Below are positions 53,141 to 62,405 of a DNA stretch of 64,000 bases, piece by piece (within the stretch, counting starts at the first letter, position 1; the number at the start of each line of letters is the position of its first letter). The notes beneath the pieces are model-generated. The model ran no database searches. It was given only the letters and a program-made list of their open reading frames with translations, and had not been told where the DNA came from. This stretch comes from Paenibacillus zeirhizosphaerae (lineage in GTDB: Bacteria; Bacillota; Bacilli; Paenibacillales; Paenibacillaceae), in NCBI RefSeq assembly GCF_030705605.1, contig NZ_JAPCKK010000004.1:30132-94131 (forward strand), given 5' to 3'. Both the position numbers and the translations under genes were made by a program.

Positions 53141-53236
53141 ACTGGGGGGGCCCGTAGTATCGGGCTGAGATGGAACCGTTCCAGGTTCCGGACCCTTTGC
53201 ACCTGATCTGGATCATACCAGCGTAGGGAAGTAACC
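53141..53236 (+). promoter_or_regulatory. TPP riboswitch (THI element)
   Basis: The THI-box core is present: GGGGGG near 53143, CTGAGATGG, ACCCTTTGCACCTGATCTGG and ATCATACCAGCGTAGGGAAGT. It binds thiamine pyrophosphate and here should turn off thiC when thiamine is plentiful. A terminator at 53319-53346 supplies the expression platform. Confidence 0.95.
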
Positions 53237-53318
53237 GGCCAATGAATCATATGGATAGGCAGCATGCGCAGCAGTCAGGGGATATTCTGACCGCGCATGC
53301 AGGTCTGTTTGCATACCA

Positions 53319-53346
53319 GCCGGTTCCCTTGGGAACCGGCTTTTTT
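53319..53346 (+). terminator. Riboswitch-controlled terminator before thiC
   Basis: GCCGGTTCC / GGAACCGGC stem, loop CTTG, then TTTTTT. It lies between the aptamer and the thiC start. Confidence 0.9.
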
Positions 53347-53389
53347 CATTCGCTGTATGATGCCGGTATGATCCCGATGAGGAATATGA

Positions 53390-55192
<1,803 letters not shown>

Positions 55193-55230
55193 AGCCATAG
55201 AATAATGAATTGAAATCTGGTGTGAAAAGT

Positions 55231-55244
55231 AAAGGGCGCCCTTT
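55231..55244. terminator. AAAGGGCGCCCTTT palindrome behind thiC
   Basis: A perfect 14-base palindrome just before the IS4-type left end. Possibly a remnant of the thiC terminator. Confidence 0.35.
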
Positions 55245-55302
55245 GAGGGCAATGTCATTAAGTTAAGCTCAAAGACAAGACGGGGAATAAAAATGGAATC
55301 CG

Positions 55303-55341
55303 AAACGGCATGGGAAAAAGCCCTGTGCCGTTTGTTTTTTT
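55303..55341 (+). terminator. Terminator just inside the IS4-type left end
   Basis: CGGCATGGG / CCCTGTGCCG stem, then T7. It is oriented to stop transcription entering from thiC and so prevents antisense RNA over the transposase. Confidence 0.75.
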
Positions 55342-55418
55342 GGCGCGAGCAAGGAAAAAGCGTACAGCAAACAAAGCGGATGGAATATCCGCTTAAAAAA
55401 GTGTTCATGTGAACCGGA

Positions 55419-56741
55419 TTATGCTACTCTGTAGACGAAGCTAACGACTGATTTCCAGCGGATTTTGCGCGTATTCTTCTGCCCTGGGCGAATGGGTCGA
55501 ATCGGCAAAATGTTTTTGCGGATCAGTGCTTCGACATCGGGCGGGAGTTCATCGTCTCGTGAGCGCAGGAAACGTCTACAAACATGAACGGCAACCGTGA
55601 AGTTGACTTGGTAGGGGTGCTGTTTATCCATTTGAGAAATGACGACGTGCGAGGTCATCATTTCAGCGAAATTGTACATGATCATTCTTGCGAAAATCTC
55701 TTGGGTGATGGACTCTTGTCTCTTTGCGTGAAAATTCGTCAGACCGACGGTATATTTTAATGCCCTGAAAGAGGTTTCAATGCCCCATCGCCTGTTATAA
55801 ATAGACTTGACTTCATCGGGTGGGAAATCAGCGGCAGAAAGATCCGTAATGACGGTTTCATAAGCGCCACTCGGCAGAACGAAACGAACAGCCCGAAAGG
55901 AAATCGGGTAAAACAAGTTCTCCTTCAAATCTAAAAAATCAAAGGTAGACGCGGAAGGGACGAACTTATAAATCTCGGGATGAGCCTTGACCTCTTTGGT
56001 TTGTTTTTTGGTGAGTGTCAGATGAACGTCCCTATCAAACTCTCCGCTCGTGGGCAAACGCAAGCCCGAAAGAATCCCATTGGAATCCAAATCCTTTACC
56101 CGTATGACGTAGTTCCACCCTTTTTGTTCAATATGCGCGAAATTGTTGTAACTTTCATAGCCACGATCGGCAATCACCATGGTTTTGCCCTGGATGGGGG
56201 AACGGTCAACCATAGCGGCCAGTGCCCTTCCCTCGTTGCATAACCTTCGCGGTTGAACGAGGGCATCCACGTAAATTCGGTTGCATAAGTCATAGGCTGC
56301 GTTCAAATGCAGAAGATTATAGCCTTTGGTGTTCGGTTGATTTTGAAAATAGGTGTCCGTGTTCGCAGAGTCCGTTGCGATATGCAAATCCGAACCATCG
56401 ACGGCAAGTAATCGATACCCTCGGTAGTCCTTGATATCCGTATACGATTGCGTAAATGTGTGAAACAAGAATTCCACAGCAGCCGGCAGGATTTTATTCC
56501 GCTGCTGGACAAAAGCAGAAGTGGTTGCCGTGTTGACGTCATAGCCCTGGGAATCCAGGAGTTCCTTATATAGGCTGTTGCCCCCCATGGAGATCAGGAG
56601 TTGCATAACCGTTTCAAAGGGCAGCTTTTTCTTTCGGGTAAAATCTGTTTCAGGGTTTTTGACATAAGGTGCTGGTGCGGCTGCCATGTCTCGTATGAGG
56701 GATGTCAGTGTTTCTTTTAGCGAATTTGCGTACTCGTTCAT
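55419..56741 (-). CDS. IS4-family transposase
   Basis: The 440-aa DDE transposase has the first catalytic Asp in YRGYRLLAVDGSDLH, the second in TMVIADRGYESYN and the Glu of the YREK-like motif in YNRRWGIETSFRALKYTVGL. Its insertion-rich beta region is typical of IS4/IS231. GAGGAGG before ATG 56741 sets the start. The frame is intact, so it may still be active. Confidence 0.92.
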   Translation of the reverse strand: MNEYANSLKETLTSLIRDMAAAPAPYVKNPETDFTRKKKLPFETVMQLLISMGGNSLYKELLDSQGYDVNTATTSAFVQQRNKILPAAVEFLFHTFTQSYTDIKDYRGYRLLAVDGSDLHIATDSANTDTYFQNQPNTKGYNLLHLNAAYDLCNRIYVDALVQPRRLCNEGRALAAMVDRSPIQGKTMVIADRGYESYNNFAHIEQKGWNYVIRVKDLDSNGILSGLRLPTSGEFDRDVHLTLTKKQTKEVKAHPEIYKFVPSASTFDFLDLKENLFYPISFRAVRFVLPSGAYETVITDLSAADFPPDEVKSIYNRRWGIETSFRALKYTVGLTNFHAKRQESITQEIFARMIMYNFAEMMTSHVVISQMDKQHPYQVNFTVAVHVCRRFLRSRDDELPPDVEALIRKNILPIRPIRPGQKNTRKIRWKSVVSFVYRVA

Positions 56742-56940
56742 TAGCGTAACCTCCTCGTTTTCCAAGGGGCTTCGAACACACTTTCATCAAGTCCTTTTTT
56801 TTCTTTTTCGCGCAAAAAAAACCAGCTAATGTTTGTCAAGCCTAAAACGGTTGGATTGTGACGAAGACACTGCTATACTATATTTGACCATGACAAAGAA
56901 GCCTCCGTTGGCGCGGATGCTTGTGGATAAATATGGTATT

Positions 56941-58107
56941 TTAGGCTTTGTAGGGCTCGCCCTTTACAAGGATGGCGTACACGTGATGTAAAAGCTTGTT
57001 GGCGCAGGCAATCACAACCACCTTGTAGGGCTTGCCCTCTTTCCTTTTCTTCTCGTAATAGGCCTTAAGCCGCTCATTTATGCCTTTTCTCAACCCGCAT
57101 TGTACAGCAACATACAACGCCCTGCGCAAACGTTTAGAACCTCGCTTTGAAATACGGCTACTGCTCGCCGTAAACTTCCCCGAACTGTGCACACCCGGAT
57201 CCAGCCCCGCATACGCCACTAGCTGCTTAGGGTTCTCAAATTGAGACGCATCCCCGATTTCCGCCGCCAGTGCCGCGGCCAGCTTATCACCTACGCCGGG
57301 AATCGTCTTCAGTAATTTTACTTCCGGAAGCATCAGCGTCATCTCCTCAATGGCGATCTCTAGTTGGCGGAGCTGTTTCTGTTGGGCGAGTATGATCTCT
57401 ACCATACACCGTAAGGCCGTCTGCTGTGCTTTGCTTGACCTGTTTAAAGGCGTTAACGCTTGTATCCGCTCTGCCTTTCCCCGAATCCACGCCTCTCCAC
57501 GCGAAGAGCCAGCTGTTTCCCGGATGATTTCTACGGTAACGGTGTCGCCACTGAGGATATGTCGCAGAACCTGTAACGATGTCGTCGAAAACAGGTTGTG
57601 GAACACTCCCTCATAAGCCGGACACACCTGATCCATTATAGCCCTCATGTTCAGCTTGGCCTGGACGAGCAGGGAAGTCATAAACTCATGCTGCCGTGTC
57701 AGATGCTGAAGCTCGGTGATCTCCTCCCCCCATGTCCGGTGCGGCTGGATGTCCCCACGATAGAACATCTCAGCTAGATGCCATGCATCCACCGCATCCG
57801 TTTTCACTTTTCGAAGTTGCGTTCCTTTTGCTCGTTTGGATTGCAGCGGATTCACGATGTAGTGGCGATAACCACTACGCTCCAAATAAGCAACCAGACC
57901 ACGATGGTAATGACCCGTAGCTTCCAACACAACGGCAGCTTCCATCCCCGTTATCCGTTTTAATTCCTCCAGCAAATCACTCAAGCGCTCGTACCCTTCC
58001 TCCGTATGCGTGATGCTCATGATCTTACCATGAGGCTGATTCCGATCCGTAAACGCCTGAAGCTTGCTCGTTCCTTTCGAAACGTCCAATCCGACAACCG
58101 GTCCCAT
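56941..58107 (-). CDS. IS110-family DEDD recombinase
   Basis: The 388-aa protein has the RuvC-like N-terminal domain (VVGLDVSKGTSK, VVLEATGHYH, KTDAVDAWHLAE) and the C-terminal domain with the catalytic Ser region TIPGVGDKLAAALAAEIGD, FENPKQLVAYAGLDPGVHSSGKF. IS110 recombinases join DNA guided by a bridge RNA. Start: GGAGGAG sits before two ATGs (58113 and 58107), and the second has the usual spacing. Intact. Confidence 0.93.
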   Translation of the reverse strand: MGPVVGLDVSKGTSKLQAFTDRNQPHGKIMSITHTEEGYERLSDLLEELKRITGMEAAVVLEATGHYHRGLVAYLERSGYRHYIVNPLQSKRAKGTQLRKVKTDAVDAWHLAEMFYRGDIQPHRTWGEEITELQHLTRQHEFMTSLLVQAKLNMRAIMDQVCPAYEGVFHNLFSTTSLQVLRHILSGDTVTVEIIRETAGSSRGEAWIRGKAERIQALTPLNRSSKAQQTALRCMVEIILAQQKQLRQLEIAIEEMTLMLPEVKLLKTIPGVGDKLAAALAAEIGDASQFENPKQLVAYAGLDPGVHSSGKFTASSSRISKRGSKRLRRALYVAVQCGLRKGINERLKAYYEKKRKEGKPYKVVVIACANKLLHHVYAILVKGEPYKA

Positions 58108-58380
58108 ATTCATCTCCTCCTAGATTTTAGCCGGCATTCCACGATGGTTCCAATCCCACAGCTTCGCTTGTGATTCGAGGTCAAATGCCTCAACCAGCTC
58201 AAACATTAGTGGGAGAACAGTTTTTTTGACGGGGTTAGATCCCCAAAGAGCAGCACGTTCTCCCGGCTACCGCCATCATAAACCGGCCATAAAAAAAGGC
58301 CAACCAGAAATCTCTGGTTGACCTAATAATACGAAAAGAGTGGGCTATCTTTTCGATAACCTGCTCTTTTTTGATTTTTA
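58108..58380 (-). ncRNA. Candidate bridge RNA region upstream of the IS110 recombinase
   Basis: Between the recombinase start and the IS4-type right end the minus strand folds into consecutive hairpins. At 58211-58264, GGGAGAAC/GTTCTCCC closes a large internal loop around GGGG/CCCC, the shape of a bridge-RNA guide loop. Another stem sits at 58298-58323 next to a minus-strand T-run. Boundaries and guide pairing are not determined. Confidence 0.45.
58298..58323 (-). terminator. Minus-strand terminator inside the nested element region
   Basis: An 11-bp stem GGCCAACCAGA / TCTGGTTGACC with an A-run on the plus strand, reading as T7 on the minus strand. Confidence 0.6.
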
Positions 58381-58407
58381 GCCCTGCACCTTAACTTAAT
58401 GACATTG

Positions 58408-59039
58408 GGGAGACACCCTGTCCTTTTTTTATTTGTAGCAGGTATAGCAGGTTTATACTCCGGCCGACGATGAGTATGCCGTCTCGTCTAAACCGTGACC
58501 CACCAGGCTTCCGGTAATCTGCTATGAAAGAAGCTTGGCTTGCAGAATGTAACCGAATCCTTGGAGGAGCCGTACACACATCGCCTGGCGTAACCGACAC
58601 CACTGAATGCATCCTGGTTCGACCTCCCACTGAACTATGGCAAATTGGGGCTCATCGGCAGCCTGGTCGCGTGGATCCGGCAGAACCGGAAATACACACC
58701 CGATGAGCGTCCTGCAGCATGTATCCGGATCCGCCCGGCTCTTGATGGTAGATGGATCGGCGTGACTGCTAGTGTAACACGGGCTGATCGTCTGTTGGTG
58801 AATAGCGGCTGTGAATCGAATCGATCGTCGCACGGAACCGGATCATATGTGCAGAATCGGTGCTAGCCATATCGTGGCCAAGCACAATTTAATAGAGCAA
58901 AGGAGTATAAATTCCGTTCCACCATCTATAATGATTAACACAATGATTTAAGTTCATTTAAGTTTGTTTAAGTTTTTGTGGTTTGGTTATTGAATTTAAA
59001 ATCCAAAAGTTATAGAATAGGAGTGTGAGGTGAATGTTG
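58408..59039. other. Gene-poor stretch between the IS element and the defence island
   Basis: No supported gene is seen. Several overlapping frames of 60-100 codons on both strands have no ribosome binding site or recognisable protein and look like debris. The last part (after 58900) becomes AT-rich and holds the phased repeats before the HTH gene. Confidence 0.6.
58947..58976 (+). repeat. Three phased 10-bp direct repeats
   Basis: TTTAAGTTCA, TTTAAGTTTG, TTTAAGTTTT in tandem, with a period of about one DNA turn, 64 bases ahead of the HTH gene start. Such iterons usually bind a regulator on one face of the helix. Confidence 0.7.
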
Positions 59040-59729
59040 ATGCCTATTACATACAGTGAAAAAAGCCAATTTATTAAAAACTACAGTCATATTGCCGTGG
59101 AGTTAGCTTCAAATTTAAAGGATTTTGATAACAGTGTTTTGCTGTTCAAAGTCCTTGCACATGCCTTACGCAACAATGAGAGCATTGTTCGAGAGTTTGA
59201 TGAGGGTATTTTCGAAAACCCCTTTGCTTTCCAGAAGGGATTTGAAGCTTTGCTCAGACACGCATTGTCCGTTGCAACAGATTCACCAGAGACCGACATC
59301 GCAGCTGCTGTTGAGAGGGTTGAAGAATATTCTACTGGCCAATTGGCTAAATTTTTTGGGGTCAGTGTTATGACGATCCATAATTGGCTTGATCAAGGCC
59401 GGTTTGTCGGGATTAAAAAAGCTGGTTCAAACAAACATAATAAAATACCAGATGACACGGAGTTTATTATGACCTCCGGAAAAAGAATTCTTGTCCGTGA
59501 AGTTGTGGCCATGTGGCACAAACAGGAAGCTGAAACTTCTCACAAAGAAGAGAGCGACTTAGCATACTATACACGGCAAATTGCTTATTACGAAGATAAA
59601 TACGGTGATGTGTTCGAACGAACGCTCGGGGCAAAAGAAGAATTGACAGCTGAAGAAGAAACCGATGCTCAGATTTGGCAACACTTGCTTGGGAGGCAGC
59701 AGCTTGAGTTTGGAGATAAGAAGAAGTAA
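59040..59729 (+). CDS. HTH protein, probable antitoxin/regulator of TumE-like gene
   Basis: The 229-aa protein has a central MerR/excisionase-type helix-turn-helix (YSTGQLAKFFGVSVMTIHNWLDQGRFVGIKKAG, about residues 96-128) and an acidic helical tail. The N-terminal half is helical with no known family. The start at 59040 has GAGGTG seven bases ahead; the ATG at 59034 abuts it. It overlaps the next gene by 26 bases, typical of toxin-antitoxin pairs. The three phased repeats upstream are a likely binding site. Confidence 0.75.
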   Translation: MPITYSEKSQFIKNYSHIAVELASNLKDFDNSVLLFKVLAHALRNNESIVREFDEGIFENPFAFQKGFEALLRHALSVATDSPETDIAAAVERVEEYSTGQLAKFFGVSVMTIHNWLDQGRFVGIKKAGSNKHNKIPDDTEFIMTSGKRILVREVVAMWHKQEAETSHKEESDLAYYTRQIAYYEDKYGDVFERTLGAKEELTAEEETDAQIWQHLLGRQQLEFGDKKK

Positions 59730-60108
59730 CTTTCTATTTATTGAGCAAAACTTTTCGGACATCATTCAAGAGGTACGGGAAGGTGCAGATGGCTTACACA
59801 GCGATGGACGAGCTGTTCGAAAGACGATCATCTTCCACGATTTCTCGAAAATGTATTGTGTAGAAATGCTGGACAAAGATAAGCAGTATATTGAGTTATA
59901 CTGGTATGATTGGTATAACGAGAATAAACAGCTTATTATGAAATTCCATGCTCACTATCATCCGGATGGAACACCAGCATCAATAACGAAATTTGATCCC
60001 TATCATCTTCACTCCAGCACTGATACACGACATCACAATGAGAAATTTCGGGAGTTGAATGATATCCTTGAATTCATTCGTGTACGGCAGCTGAGCCTGA
60101 AGAAATGA
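59704..60108 (+). CDS. DUF6516/TumE-like putative toxin
   Basis: The 134-aa protein has a His-rich C-terminal segment (LIMKFHAHYHPDGTPASITKFDPYHLHSSTDTRHHNEKFRELNDILEFI) that resembles DUF6516/TumE toxins, where a hxHHP...PhHxH pattern precedes a helix. The start is TTG within the end of the HTH gene, with GGGAGG seven bases ahead, so translation is coupled. A strong terminator follows. Activity, perhaps on nucleic acid or nucleotides, is not known to me. Assignment is by pattern only. Confidence 0.55.
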   Translation: MSLEIRRSNFLFIEQNFSDIIQEVREGADGLHSDGRAVRKTIIFHDFSKMYCVEMLDKDKQYIELYWYDWYNENKQLIMKFHAHYHPDGTPASITKFDPYHLHSSTDTRHHNEKFRELNDILEFIRVRQLSLKK

Positions 60109-60112
60109 CGGC

Positions 60113-60139
60113 AAGAAGCCCCTTGGGCTTCTTTTTTTG
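60113..60139 (+). terminator. Terminator of the HTH/TumE-like pair
   Basis: AAGAAGCCC / GGGCTTCTT stem with T7. A second perfect 8-bp hairpin (60145-60164, GTCGCTCC/GGAGCGAC) follows without a T-run. Confidence 0.85.
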
Positions 60140-60395
60140 TTATGGTCGCTCCGAATGGAGCGACGTCACCGTAGAATTGGTAAGCAGCATCTTTCAGCTA
60201 TCATTCGCACTTGTGCATTTTTTTGGTTTCTCATTTACATATACAATATATTGGGTTAAATTATATGAAAGAGACCTATATATTGTGTTTCAGTCGATAT
60301 ATAGAGGAATAACTTCCTGAAAAAGGAATGTATTGACCCTTTTTTACGGTGAAGTGGCTCAAAGCATATATTTAGAAAGAGAGGTAAATTACAAA

Positions 60396-61124
60396 ATGAG
60401 TAGTATTGGAAGAAACCAGCTTTGCCCCTGCGGAAGCGGAAAGAAGTACAAGTATTGCCACATTGATAAACCATTGGATCTGGGAGCTTCAATGAGTGAG
60501 CTGAATCATCTGAAAAATGAGGTTCTTAAGAACATTAGGGGGCATGTTGAAATATACGATACAAGAGATATGCTCTCCCATTTCCCAAATCATAAAGAGC
60601 TGATACAAAAAATGTATCAAGCAATCGATAGGGTTTCTGAGTTGCCGCTGGAACGTAATCCTGAGCATATTCCGGGAACTCAAATTTTTAACAGAGTGCA
60701 TTCGTCAGCGCTTGGAAATATCCAATTTGCATGGAGTGTACCGATTCTTGAAAGCTTTATAAAAAGTCATGATTTGAGTCTCCAGGATTTTAAGGTCGCA
60801 GAATTAATGAATTTCATTGATCCGTCGGTCCTCGTTAAAGATAGATTACAGCATGCTGCATCTAACAACGAACCTGTATATGTAATCGAGTACCAAGCGA
60901 TCGAGCTTGAAAGATGGGCTGTTGATGGAAACCATAGAATTGCCGCCCGATTTGCCAAAGATAAAGAATCTAAAATCAAAGGCTATTGTTTTTCGGAAGA
61001 GTTGCACATGAAGGCTATTATGTACGACTTCATGCGAGTTGCCTACGCTATTCGAGCAAACATTGTTAAGGCATTTGGTTATCGTGATAACAAAAAGTTG
61101 CCCACTCTATTGCCTATGGATTAA
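60396..61124 (+). CDS. SEC-C motif protein with DGNHR (ParB/Srx-like) domain
   Basis: The 242-aa protein begins with a complete SEC-C zinc motif (IGRNQLCPCGSGKKYKYCH, residues 4-22). Its second half carries IEYQAIELERWAVDGNHRIAARFA, where DGNHR matches the substrate loop of ParB/sulfiredoxin-like nucleases and NTPases. No membrane segments. GAGAGGT precedes the ATG. It lies alone between the toxin-antitoxin-like pair and the CD-NTase operon, in the same orientation. No named family that I know has this domain order; a defence or nucleic-acid role is inference. Confidence 0.7.
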   Translation: MSSIGRNQLCPCGSGKKYKYCHIDKPLDLGASMSELNHLKNEVLKNIRGHVEIYDTRDMLSHFPNHKELIQKMYQAIDRVSELPLERNPEHIPGTQIFNRVHSSALGNIQFAWSVPILESFIKSHDLSLQDFKVAELMNFIDPSVLVKDRLQHAASNNEPVYVIEYQAIELERWAVDGNHRIAARFAKDKESKIKGYCFSEELHMKAIMYDFMRVAYAIRANIVKAFGYRDNKKLPTLLPMD

Positions 61125-61148
61125 GCCTCGGGCTTTGTTCGGTAATCG

Positions 61149-61379
61149 ATGAAAAGCTGTAACATTTGCGGCAACATGGAACCAGGAGATTCAAAAGCTG
61201 TACATACATTACTTGGTGGCGCAGCCGGAACCGCTGAAAGCAGTCGAATCCGTCCGGTAAACGAGAGGCAACTGCGGCTTTACCAGTGGCCAGATGTCCG
61301 TGATCCGTCAGAGCCAACTCCTGCAGAGCGACCTGCAGCATAAATTCAGAGACGCACGGCGACGATTGCAGGCACAGTA
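61149..61379 (+). pseudogene. Possible decayed coding fragment
   Basis: Protein-like text appears in one frame (WNQEIQKLYIHYLVAQPEPL, later QMSVIRQSQLLQSDLQHKFR) interrupted by a stop, and partly in another frame. The stretch is more GC-rich than both neighbours. I recognise no family; the call is weak. The rest of 61125-61564 holds the promoter of the next operon. Confidence 0.25.
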
Positions 61380-61482
61380 GCAGGGCTGCCGGTAACCTGG
61401 AGCATGGATCCTGGCGTCAGTGAGCGAGTAGGAGAGAAATTAATTTTTTTAAAAACATATGTTCGGGGGATAATGCTTCTAG

Positions 61483-61536
61483 TATAATTAAGCTACTGCT
61501 ATGATGGAGGCTGAAATAGCTGTTTTTTTGTTTATT
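61483..61536 (+). promoter_or_regulatory. Promoter and possible attenuator of the CD-NTase operon
   Basis: A TATAAT box at about 61483, with only a weak -35, is followed by a short AGCTA...TAGCT stem and a T7 run about 30 bases before the first gene. A leader terminator would keep the operon low; the stem is short, so this is tentative. Confidence 0.35.
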
Positions 61537-61564
61537 CATTGTCGAGTAGGGAGGCCGATTACGG

Positions 61565-61753
61565 ATGTTCAAGATCATAACGAAGGACTCAAAGATTTAT
61601 ATTGGAAACGTTGCTTCCCCGGATAACCAGGTTACTGCTGCGGACTATCGTCAGGTGGGGAAAATACTTAACCAGTTCAATGTCATTAGCATTTATGGGC
61701 ACGACGAGATGATTTTACCCCGTGGCCATATTAAAGGATGGTTTGAAATCTAA
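61565..61753 (+). CDS. Unrecognised 62-aa protein heading the CD-NTase operon
   Basis: The start has GGGAGG ten bases ahead. The peptide is soluble and looks beta-rich (FKIITKDSKIYIGNVAS ... NVISIYGHDEMILPRGHIKGWFEI), perhaps a small SH3- or Sm-like barrel. I recognise no family. It lies 29 bases upstream of the SLATT-like gene and in the same operon, so it may be a regulator, immunity or accessory factor of the putative CBASS system. Nothing proves this. Confidence 0.65.
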   Translation: MFKIITKDSKIYIGNVASPDNQVTAADYRQVGKILNQFNVISIYGHDEMILPRGHIKGWFEI

Positions 61754-61782
61754 AATAGCTTTCAGGACAAAGGAGCGATAGC

Positions 61783-62388
61783 TTGAATAAAGATGATTTT
61801 CTGAAGCTCATAGCAACACGGGGATACAATGTATATTTTGGGGCAAAAAAACATTTTGCCACTTATGATATTATTGAAAAATTGCCTCGTGGTCTTGCAT
61901 TATTTGGAGTGTTTATAGGTGTCTGGCAGCTATGGAAGCCGGATTTTCAGTTTAATGATATCATTTCCTTTATGCTGGTTCTGGCAGGGATATATGCGTA
62001 TACCATTACTCAGTACGATTCGGAAAAGAAATCCTATAATGAAGCAGCCGTAAAATTGGTCCAGATCCATAATGAACTTCATAGCCTCTACCTCTCCGTA
62101 AAAAGCTCCAATGCGAATAGCTTTGAAAACGAAGAAACACGCCTTCAGGAGCTTATGGATCAGTATTATTCCGTTTCAAAATCTAAGCAGATATTCTTCT
62201 CCCATACATTTGCCCACTTTAAATTTTTTGGTGAATCTCAGATACAGTGGATGGACGAGCAACTGCACTTCACATTTTGGAGTGACAAAATACCTAAAGT
62301 TTATAAGTTACTATTTTATATTTTTGTAATCCTTCTACTCCTTGCAGGTTTAGCTTATTCCGTAGTTTTTGCTATTAATGAAATATAA
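61783..62388 (+). CDS. SLATT-like membrane effector
   Basis: The 201-aa protein has two closely spaced N-terminal membrane helices (LALFGVFIGVWQLW and ISFMLVLAGIYAYTI, about residues 38-75), a charged helical middle and a third C-terminal helix (LLFYIFVILLLLAGLAYSVVFAI). This is the architecture of SLATT (SMODS- and SLOG-associating 2TM) proteins, predicted pore-forming effectors of CD-NTase systems. TTG start with AAAGGAG ahead. It lies 17 bases before the CD-NTase. The family call rests on layout and context. Confidence 0.65.
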   Translation: MNKDDFLKLIATRGYNVYFGAKKHFATYDIIEKLPRGLALFGVFIGVWQLWKPDFQFNDIISFMLVLAGIYAYTITQYDSEKKSYNEAAVKLVQIHNELHSLYLSVKSSNANSFENEETRLQELMDQYYSVSKSKQIFFSHTFAHFKFFGESQIQWMDEQLHFTFWSDKIPKVYKLLFYIFVILLLLAGLAYSVVFAINEI

Positions 62389-62405
62389 ATTTTGGAGGGT
62401 GATTT

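Larger units (their letters stand above)
55250..58407 (-). mobile_element. IS4/IS231-like element with nested IS110 element
   Basis: Perfect 18-bp inverted ends CAATGTCATTAAGTTAAG at 55250-55267 and 58390-58407 resemble IS231 ends. Inside are an IS4-family transposase on the minus strand and an IS110-family transposase behind its start, so the second element lies within the first. The flanks show no matching target duplication. Confidence 0.75.

Noticed and set aside
55238..58420. Target-site duplication around the IS4-type element
   Set aside because: The 10-12 bases on each side do not match, so no duplication is claimed.
58522..58866. Short frames of 60-103 codons on both strands behind the IS element
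   Set aside because: No ribosome binding sites, no recognisable protein, and they exclude each other by overlap.
61501..61630. 42-codon leader frame ahead of the 62-aa gene
   Set aside because: It overlaps the 62-aa gene in another frame, and its ribosome binding site is not convincing.
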